NCBI GenBank assembly: GCA_024279075.1
Contig: JAJRRX010000210.1
Span: 1 to 10,932 of the forward strand
Direction: 5' to 3'
DNA: 10,932 bases
Source: Alphaproteobacteria bacterium
GTDB taxonomy: Bacteria > Pseudomonadota > Alphaproteobacteria > Rhodobacterales > Rhodobacteraceae
Shown: positions 7,089 to 10,932 of the stretch, piece by piece
Layout: each line of letters begins with the position of its first letter
Position numbering within the stretch: the stretch's first letter is position 1
The notes under the pieces: generated by a model
Databases searched by the model: none
What the model was told of the DNA's origin: nothing
Seen by the model: the letters and a program-made list of their open reading frames with translations, nothing else
Translations under genes and position numbers: made by a program

Positions 7089-7694
7089 TTATACCCAAGG
7101 CATCGATGTAGCGTTTTGGGCTTCAAATACAGCAATCGCGTCGGATTTCTGCATTGTCAGCCCGATATCGTCCAGCCCGTTGATCAAGCAATGCTTTTTA
7201 AAAGCATCTACCTCAAAGCTGACCTCGCCGCCATCGGGGCCTGTTATTGTCTGGTTTTCCAGATCAACATTTAACACTGCATTTGCTCCGCGCTCGGCGT
7301 CATCCATTAACTTGTCCACATCCTCTTGCGGGAGAATGATGGGGAGAATGCCGTTTTTGAAGCAATTACTATAGAAGATATCCGCAAAACTTGTGGATAT
7401 TACTACACGAATCCCAAAATCTAGCAAGGCCCAAGGTGCATGCTCACGTGAGGACCCGCACCCGAAGTTGTCTCCAGCTACAATGATTTGCGCGTTTCTA
7501 TAGGCAGGTTTGTTCAAAACGAAGTCGGGGATTTCCGCGCCAGCGTCATCATAACGCATTTCGTCAAATAGGTTTTTGCCAAGACCCGAGCGCTTGATGG
7601 TTTTCAAAAACAGCTTGGGGATGATCATATCGGTGTCGATATTGATCAGGGGCATCGGGGCGGCAACGCCAGTGATTTTAGTGAATTTTTCCAT
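7089..7694 (-). CDS. leuD: 3-isopropylmalate dehydratase small subunit
   Basis: A 201-residue LeuD, the normal bacterial length. With LeuC it forms the isopropylmalate isomerase that converts 2-isopropylmalate to 3-isopropylmalate in leucine biosynthesis. The aconitase swivel-domain signature is GDNFGCGSSREHAPWAL (74-90), which supplies substrate-binding Ser and Arg residues. NIDTDMIIPKLFLK (18-31) near the N-terminus and SNCFKNGILPIILP are also typical. The start codon lies 11 bases after the leuC stop; AAGGAG overlaps the leuC stop codon and sits 7 bases before the ATG, so the subunits should be translated together. Ending with MPWV is usual for alphaproteobacterial LeuD. Confidence 0.98.
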   Translation of the reverse strand: MEKFTKITGVAAPMPLINIDTDMIIPKLFLKTIKRSGLGKNLFDEMRYDDAGAEIPDFVLNKPAYRNAQIIVAGDNFGCGSSREHAPWALLDFGIRVVISTSFADIFYSNCFKNGILPIILPQEDVDKLMDDAERGANAVLNVDLENQTITGPDGGEVSFEVDAFKKHCLINGLDDIGLTMQKSDAIAVFEAQNATSMPWV

Positions 7695-7705
7695 AATGAA
7701 GCTCC

Positions 7706-9109
7706 TTACAGATCACGAATATCGGTCAGGTGACCAGTGAGGGCAGCGGCAGCGGCCATGGCGGGGCTAACAAGGTGGGTGCGGCCACCACGGCCTTGGC
7801 GGCCCTCAAAATTGCGGTTGGAGGTGGCAGCGCAGCGCTCACCGGGGGCGAGCTGATCTGGGTTCATGGCCAAGCACATCGAGCAGCCAGCCAAGCGCCA
7901 CTCAAAGCCGGCATCTATCAAAATCTGGGCAATGCCCTCCTCCTCGGCCTGCGCGCGCACAAGGCCGGAGCCTGGCACAACCATGGCCCGCATGCCGTCT
8001 TTGATCTTTTTGCCCTTCACTACCTTGGCAACTTCGCGGAAATCCTCGATTCGGCCATTGGTGCAGGACCCGATGAATACTGTGTCAATTTGGATATCGG
8101 TGAGCTTCATGCCGGGGGTAAGGCCCATGTAATCGAGCGCGCGCTTAACCGCGTCCACTTTGCCCTCTGTAAAGTCCTCAGGCGCTGGCACATTGGCAGA
8201 AATCGGCAGCACATCTTCTGGGCTGGTGCCCCACGTGACGCTCGGCTCGATATCTTCTGCGCGGATGGTCAGCACTTTATCAAACACAGCCTCTTCATCA
8301 GAGAACAGGGTTTTCCAATAGGCCAGCGCAGCCTCCCATTGAGCACCCTTTGGCGCATGAGGGCGGCCCATAACGTAATCAAAGGTTTTCTGGTCCGGCG
8401 CAATCAGCCCTGCCCGCGCGCCGCCTTCAATCGCCATGTTACACACGGTCATCCGGCCTTCCATGGACAGCGCCTCGATGGCCTCGCCGCAATACTCGAT
8501 CACGTAGCCCGTGCCACCTGCTGTGCCGGTTTGGCCGATCACATGCATGGTGATGTCTTTGGCGGTGACACCGTTTTGCAGCTTGCCGGAAATCTCGACC
8601 TTCATGTTTTTGGACTTGGCTTGAATCAGCGTTTGGGTGGCCAGCACATGCTCCACCTCGGAGGTGCCGATGCCGTGGGCCAGCGCGCCAAAAGCGCCGT
8701 GGGTGGCGGTGTGGCTATCACCGCACACCACGGTCATGCCCGGCAGCGTCCAGCCCTGCTCGGGGCCAACTATATGCACAATGCCTTGGCGGATGTCATT
8801 TACCGGATAATAATGCACGCCAAAATCTAGCGCGTTTTTCTCCAGCGCATCCAGCTGCACGCGGCTCTCTTCATTTTTCACTTCGCCTTCCAAACGGTCC
8901 AGCGTGGTGGGCACATTATGGTCTGGCACGGCGATGGTTTTATCGGGCGCGTGCACGTTGCGGCCCGCCGTGCGCAAGCCTTCAAAGGCTTGTGGGGAGG
9001 TCACCTCGTGCACGAGGTGGCGATCAATATACAGCAGCGAAGTGCCGTCTTCGTCGGTGGATACCAGATGGGCATCCCAGATTTTGTCATAAAGCGTTTT
9101 GGCGGTCAT
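7706..9109 (-). CDS. leuC: 3-isopropylmalate dehydratase large subunit
   Basis: A 467-residue LeuC, the catalytic iron-sulfur subunit of isopropylmalate isomerase and full length for the family. The three [4Fe-4S] ligands are Cys349 in GSCTNGRIEDF and Cys409/Cys412 in AGCSMCLAMNPD, close to positions 347, 407 and 410 of the E. coli protein. The aconitase signatures VVCGDSHTATHGAFGALAHG (127-146) and ATSNRNFEGRQGRGG (428-442) are intact. The ATG at 9109 is supported by GAGG five bases upstream. It is the first gene of a minus-strand run leuC-leuD-membrane protein-EEP protein. No leucine-rich leader peptide was found upstream, so classic leu attenuation is not apparent, although the upstream DNA contains hairpins. 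No leuA or leuB lies in the window, which is common where leu genes are split. Confidence 0.98.
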   Translation of the reverse strand: MTAKTLYDKIWDAHLVSTDEDGTSLLYIDRHLVHEVTSPQAFEGLRTAGRNVHAPDKTIAVPDHNVPTTLDRLEGEVKNEESRVQLDALEKNALDFGVHYYPVNDIRQGIVHIVGPEQGWTLPGMTVVCGDSHTATHGAFGALAHGIGTSEVEHVLATQTLIQAKSKNMKVEISGKLQNGVTAKDITMHVIGQTGTAGGTGYVIEYCGEAIEALSMEGRMTVCNMAIEGGARAGLIAPDQKTFDYVMGRPHAPKGAQWEAALAYWKTLFSDEEAVFDKVLTIRAEDIEPSVTWGTSPEDVLPISANVPAPEDFTEGKVDAVKRALDYMGLTPGMKLTDIQIDTVFIGSCTNGRIEDFREVAKVVKGKKIKDGMRAMVVPGSGLVRAQAEEEGIAQILIDAGFEWRLAGCSMCLAMNPDQLAPGERCAATSNRNFEGRQGRGGRTHLVSPAMAAAAALTGHLTDIRDL

Positions 9110-9143
9110 AATGGCCTCGTGGTGTTCGGGAAAGGGAATCGCG

Positions 9144-9164
9144 AAGGGGTGCGTTAAGCCCCTT
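9144..9164. repeat. Hairpin in the leuC upstream region
   Basis: AAGGGG at 9144-9149 and CCCCTT at 9159-9164 form a perfect 6-base-pair stem with a nine-base loop, extendable by one further G-C pair after a mismatch. It sits 35-55 bases upstream of the leuC start and so would lie in the leuC leader RNA. On the plus strand it is followed by GCTTTTGC, a weak T-run, so it could also act as a poor terminator for rightward transcription. Its function is not determined. Confidence 0.45.
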
Positions 9165-9264
9165 GCTTTTGCATCAGAGACTCACCGTGAAAGCGCCATG
9201 GCAGGCGGGTATGGTCATCAAGATCAAAAAATCGGTTCATAAGATTTGTTTACGCTCAAAACAT

Positions 9265-9288
9265 GGTGGGAGCAAGACCCGCCTTTTT
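9265..9288 (+). terminator. Rho-independent terminator-like hairpin on the plus strand
   Basis: GGTGGG (9265-9270), a seven-base loop, and CCCGCC (9278-9283) make a six-pair GC-rich stem with one G-U pair, followed directly by five T (9284-9288). This is the form of an intrinsic terminator for plus-strand transcription. No plus-strand gene ends upstream, so it may end a small RNA or a transcript antisense to leuC, or be fortuitous. It has no T-run on the minus strand. Confidence 0.45.
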
Positions 9289-9366
9289 AGCCCGCCTCGG
9301 CGGCCAATCCTTAATTGTCACTTAGAAGACAAGGGCAGCAGGCAAACTGGTATAACTTAAGTTTAT

Positions 9367-9379
9367 CTCAATAATTGAG
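9367..9379. repeat. Perfect 13-base palindrome, possible operator
   Basis: CTCAAT and ATTGAG flank a single A. Both half-sites are perfect. It overlaps a TTGAGG (plus strand) and lies next to a TTGACC (minus strand, 9384-9379) that could be -35 elements of divergent promoters, as an operator would. It does not match the FNR box (TTGAT-N4-ATCAA), and the binding protein is unknown. Confidence 0.35.
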
Positions 9380-9402
9380 GTCAAAACAGTAACCAGTAAT
9401 AA
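9375..9402 (+). promoter_or_regulatory. Candidate rightward promoter
   Basis: TTGAGG at 9375-9380 and TAATAA at 9397-9402 are 16 bases apart, each matching four of six consensus positions. Transcription would start near 9409, immediately before the nested hairpin, and run towards the Crp/Fnr gene, giving either a small RNA or a leader of almost 300 bases. It is a pattern match only. Confidence 0.3.
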
Positions 9403-9427
9403 ACGCATCAATGCCGGTGCGCGTGTT

Positions 9428-9455
9428 GAGACGCCTCATTTTCAGGCACTGTCTC
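9428..9455 (+). repeat. Nested hairpin in a possible leader or small RNA
   Basis: GAGAC (9428-9432) pairs with GTCTC (9451-9455), and directly inside GCCT (9433-9436) pairs with AGGC (9444-9447), with a three-base bulge on the 3' side and the loop CATTTTC. Thirty bases further on AAACCG (9485-9490) can pair with CGGTTT (9506-9511). Two adjacent hairpins downstream of a possible promoter suggest a structured RNA. It matches no riboswitch class I recognise. Confidence 0.4.
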
Positions 9456-9577
9456 TTCTGCACCACAGGCTTTGATCGGCGGCAAAACCGGAGCTTGGCG
9501 GCAAACGGTTTCCCCCTTGGCGGCGGGGCGTGGCTTCTCGGCGGAGGAAGCTACGGTGCCGTAATTGGTTGGTTTTA

Positions 9578-9593
9578 CCGGAAATTATTCCGG
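9578..9593. repeat. Short perfect inverted repeat next to an A-run
   Basis: CCGGAA (9578-9583) and TTCCGG (9588-9593) flank ATTA. Outside it lie TTTTA on the left and AAAAAAAA on the right, so the stem can extend past one mismatch through four A-T pairs. The T-run precedes the stem on either reading direction, so it is not an intrinsic terminator. It could be a protein-binding site. Confidence 0.35.
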
Positions 9594-9622
9594 AAAAAAA
9601 ACAATGCTTATTCATAAAACAG

Positions 9623-9651
9623 AAAAACAACTTTGAAAAGCTATTGTTTTT
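9623..9651. repeat. AT-rich inverted repeat upstream of the Crp/Fnr gene
   Basis: AAAAACAA (9623-9630) and TTGTTTTT (9644-9651) are perfect complements, and between them CTTT and AAAG form an inner stem. The right arm ends in five T, so it could be a weak terminator for a rightward transcript starting near 9409. It could equally be simple AT-rich promoter DNA of the Crp/Fnr gene. Confidence 0.35.
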
Positions 9652-9700
9652 GTTGCCTTAATTCTATAAATCTCGGGTATATTACGCCTGAGGCCTTTAT

Positions 9701-10363
9701 TTGAAAAATTGTGTTCGATTTCCCCATTTACTAAAAGCAGATATTCTGTCTGAGTTAGACTCTGACTTTAAACACAGCTTTTTGAATGCTTGTGCGGTGC
9801 GCATTTATAAAAAACCAACCGTTATTTTTGAGCAAGGCATGCCCGCCGACGGCATGGTCATTTTGGCACATGGCTATGTAGACGTGAATTATACCGGAGA
9901 AGATGGCCAGCAATCTTTTTTAGTGCGCGCTAAATCTGGTAATATTTTGGGCGAATCCGAAACCATCACGGACGAGCCTTGCGCTGCAAGCTGTATAACC
10001 TCGGCAAATACCACTTTGCTTTATTGCACGCCTTCACAATTAAGCGCGGCATTGCTTGTTCCGGGCTTTATCAAAAACATTACCAAAATTCTACATAAGC
10101 GCTTGGTCTATGATAATTGGGTTAAGCATATTGGGCAATTTGGCGCGGTAGGCGAGCGCTTGCGCGGTTTTTTGTATGTCCTGTCCGAAAATGTCGGGAA
10201 GATATCCGAAACGCAATCTTACTTGGCCAATGTCGTGGGCTGCTCACGCCAGACCATTAACCGAGAATTGGCCACCCTGCGTGAAGCAGGCATAATAGCA
10301 CAAAATGGCAGTGAAATTACGGTGCTAGACCGGAAAACCCTAGGCTTGGGGCTAATGGAATAG
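9701..10363 (+). CDS. Crp/Fnr-family transcriptional regulator
   Basis: A 220-residue regulator of the Crp/Fnr family. Residues about 25-115 form the cyclic-nucleotide-binding-type beta barrel (FEQGMPADGMVILAHGYVDV, then GNILGESE), a linking helix follows, and the C-terminal helix-turn-helix is at about 174-199 (YLANVVGCSRQTINRELATL). The Arg that binds the cAMP phosphate in Crp has no clear counterpart (the segment reads DEPCAASC), and the N-terminal cysteine cluster of Fnr is absent (only Cys4). The signal is therefore unknown; redox sensing through Cys94/Cys98 is speculative. The TTG start is decided by GAGG at 9690-9693, 7 bases upstream, with an in-frame stop at 9689. GC is visibly lower than in neighbouring genes. 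The gene lies 114 bases before xsc on the same strand and may regulate it or sulfonate use, where TauR-type regulators are more usual; this is inference. Confidence 0.92.
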   Translation: MKNCVRFPHLLKADILSELDSDFKHSFLNACAVRIYKKPTVIFEQGMPADGMVILAHGYVDVNYTGEDGQQSFLVRAKSGNILGESETITDEPCAASCITSANTTLLYCTPSQLSAALLVPGFIKNITKILHKRLVYDNWVKHIGQFGAVGERLRGFLYVLSENVGKISETQSYLANVVGCSRQTINRELATLREAGIIAQNGSEITVLDRKTLGLGLME

Positions 10364-10390
10364 CGCCTTTCTGGCTATAGACTGATTTGT

Positions 10391-10452
10391 AAACTGGCCC
10401 TATTCTGGCGCTACATATCTCCCCCATAGAGGGCGCAGAAACAGGCCAGTTT
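10391..10452 (+). repeat. Long imperfect inverted repeat in front of xsc
   Basis: AAACTGGCC (10391-10399) and GGCCAGTTT (10444-10452) are perfect complements. Inside them TTCT (10403-10406) pairs with AGAA (10437-10440) and GCGC (10408-10411) with GCGC (10433-10436), interrupted by a 3x3 internal loop and a single bulged G. The 21-base loop runs from 10412 to 10432. The repeat ends 13 bases before the AGGAG ribosome site of xsc (10466-10470). It has no T-run, so it is not a standard terminator. It could be an RNA leader structure or a paired operator, for example for the upstream Crp/Fnr protein. Confidence 0.6.
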
Positions 10453-10477
10453 GGCCCGCTTGATCAGGAGCTGCCCG

Positions 10478-10932
10478 ATGAAAATGACAACCGAAGAAGC
10501 CTTTGTAAAAGTGCTGCAAATGCACGGAATTGATAATGCATTCGGCATTATCGGCTCGGCCTTTATGCCCATTTCGGACCTGTTCCCGAAAGCCGGAATC
10601 ACCTTTTGGGATTGTGCGCATGAATATACCGCAGGGATGATGGCGGATGGCTTTACGCGGGCCTCTGGCAAGATGAGCCTTGCGATTGCGCAAAACGGCC
10701 CGGGCATTGCCAACCTCGTAACCCCCGTAAAAACCGCTTATTGGAACCACACCCCGATGCTGCTGGTTACGCCCCAAGCGGCCAACAAAACCATCGGGCA
10801 GGGTGGCTTTCAGGAGGTTGAGCAGATGCGAATGTTTGCTGATTGTGTGGCTTACCAAGAGGAGGTGCGCGACCCTTCTCGCATGGCCGAAGTGCTGAAC
10901 CGCGTGATTACAAAAGCGCGCCGGATGAGTGC
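10478..10932 (+). CDS. xsc: Sulfoacetaldehyde acetyltransferase (C-terminus off the right edge)
   Basis: The first 151 residues of Xsc, a TPP-dependent enzyme that converts sulfoacetaldehyde and phosphate into acetyl phosphate and sulfite, the common last step in taurine, isethionate and related sulfonate degradation. The complete protein is usually near 590 residues. Diagnostic segments are FGIIGSAFMPISDLFPKAGI (22-41), WDCAHE with the cofactor-activating Glu49, PVKTAYWNHTPMLLVTPQAA and IGQGGFQEVEQMRMFADCV, the last of which is highly characteristic of Xsc. AGGAG lies 7 bases before the ATG. The partner pta (phosphate acetyltransferase) is usually downstream and would lie beyond the window. 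The variation AHEYTAGMMADGFTRAS is slightly different from the AHETN form I recall for other Xsc proteins but keeps the key residue. Confidence 0.95.
   Translation, partial: MKMTTEEAFVKVLQMHGIDNAFGIIGSAFMPISDLFPKAGITFWDCAHEYTAGMMADGFTRASGKMSLAIAQNGPGIANLVTPVKTAYWNHTPMLLVTPQAANKTIGQGGFQEVEQMRMFADCVAYQEEVRDPSRMAEVLNRVITKARRMS

Larger units (their letters stand above)
9110..9700. other. 591-base intergenic region between divergent leuC and the Crp/Fnr gene
   Basis: No open frame here has a ribosome site, family motif or convincing codon use. What it holds is structure: a GC-rich hairpin near leuC, a terminator-like hairpin with a T-run on the plus strand, a 13-base palindrome overlapping a possible promoter, a nested hairpin, and two further inverted repeats towards the Crp/Fnr gene. 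Base composition becomes AT-rich from about 9560 to the right. It must contain the leuC promoter and that of the Crp/Fnr gene, and may contain a small RNA. No clear leuC promoter could be fixed by eye. Confidence 0.8.

Noticed and set aside
7052..7135. Upstream TTG start for the membrane protein
   Set aside because: No ribosome site, it overlaps leuD by 47 bases, and the added residues are a basic tail typical of out-of-frame reading.
7730..8830. A 366-codon open frame on the plus strand, antisense to leuC
   Set aside because: It lies wholly inside leuC, whose motifs are complete; the translation is rich in Gly, Ala and His without family motifs, as expected from the complement of a GC-biased gene.
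9190..9232. Short minus-strand peptide frame (MTIPACHGAFTVSL) as a leuC leader peptide
   Set aside because: It contains a single leucine and no run of leucine codons, so it does not fit a leucine attenuator.
9163..9360. A 65-codon plus-strand frame in the leuC upstream region
   Set aside because: No ribosome site, unusual composition, and it reads through the terminator-like hairpin.
9367..9379. The palindrome as an FNR or Crp box
   Set aside because: It lacks the TTGAT-N4-ATCAA or TGTGA-N6-TCACA form; the half-site spacing is a single base.
9411..9617. A 68-codon plus-strand frame with a Gly-rich hydrophobic stretch and basic tail
   Set aside because: No ribosome site before the ATG, no recognisable family, and it runs through several inverted repeats; a real small protein is possible but not supported.

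Overview
The window reads as a chromosome segment of a marine alphaproteobacterium, most likely a Rhodobacteraceae (Roseobacter-type) bacterium. The reasons are the leuC-leuD block followed by a membrane protein and a secreted endonuclease/exonuclease/phosphatase-family protein, the sulfonate gene xsc next to a Crp/Fnr regulator, the moderately high GC with dense gene packing, and GAGG/AGGAG ribosome sites. No mobile element, CRISPR array, tRNA or rRNA was seen. The taxonomic call is inference from gene content.

Region 1 (1-4754): a minus-strand operon encodes a class III (CaiB/BaiF) CoA-transferase, an acyl-CoA-dehydrogenase-fold flavoprotein and a thiamine-pyrophosphate (TPP) enzyme that runs off the left edge. 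A LysR regulator diverges from it across a 97-base gap. The key observation is that the flavoprotein has no catalytic glutamate at either of the two positions where acyl-CoA dehydrogenases carry it; it has Gln243 and Gly367 instead, plus an arginine at 83. The same pattern (Gln and Gly in place of the base, and an essential Arg near 84) is known in 3-sulfinopropionyl-CoA desulfinase of Advenella, which works after a CaiB/BaiF CoA-transferase. The operon is therefore proposed to activate an organic sulfinate to its CoA thioester and cleave off sulfite. The TPP enzyme does not belong to the known pathway and is the novel part.

Region 2 (4811-5245): trxC, a thioredoxin 2 with an N-terminal zinc ribbon, on the plus strand. 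It converges on the next operon with only 7 bases between stop codons.

Region 3 (5253-9109, minus): leuC, leuD, a multi-pass membrane protein of unknown function, and a secreted EEP-fold protein. They lie in one direction with short gaps or overlaps. LeuCD isomerise 2-isopropylmalate in leucine synthesis; the role of the two trailing genes is unknown.

Region 4 (9110-9700): 591 bases without a convincing gene but with several inverted repeats. These include a terminator-like hairpin with a T-run on the plus strand, a 13-base palindrome overlapping a possible promoter, and a nested hairpin.

Region 5 (9701-10932, plus): a Crp/Fnr-family regulator with a TTG start and visibly lower GC, then xsc (sulfoacetaldehyde acetyltransferase, cut by the right edge). 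A long imperfect inverted repeat lies between them, just before the xsc ribosome site. Xsc releases sulfite from sulfoacetaldehyde, so both ends of the window may carry a sulfite-releasing desulfuration step.
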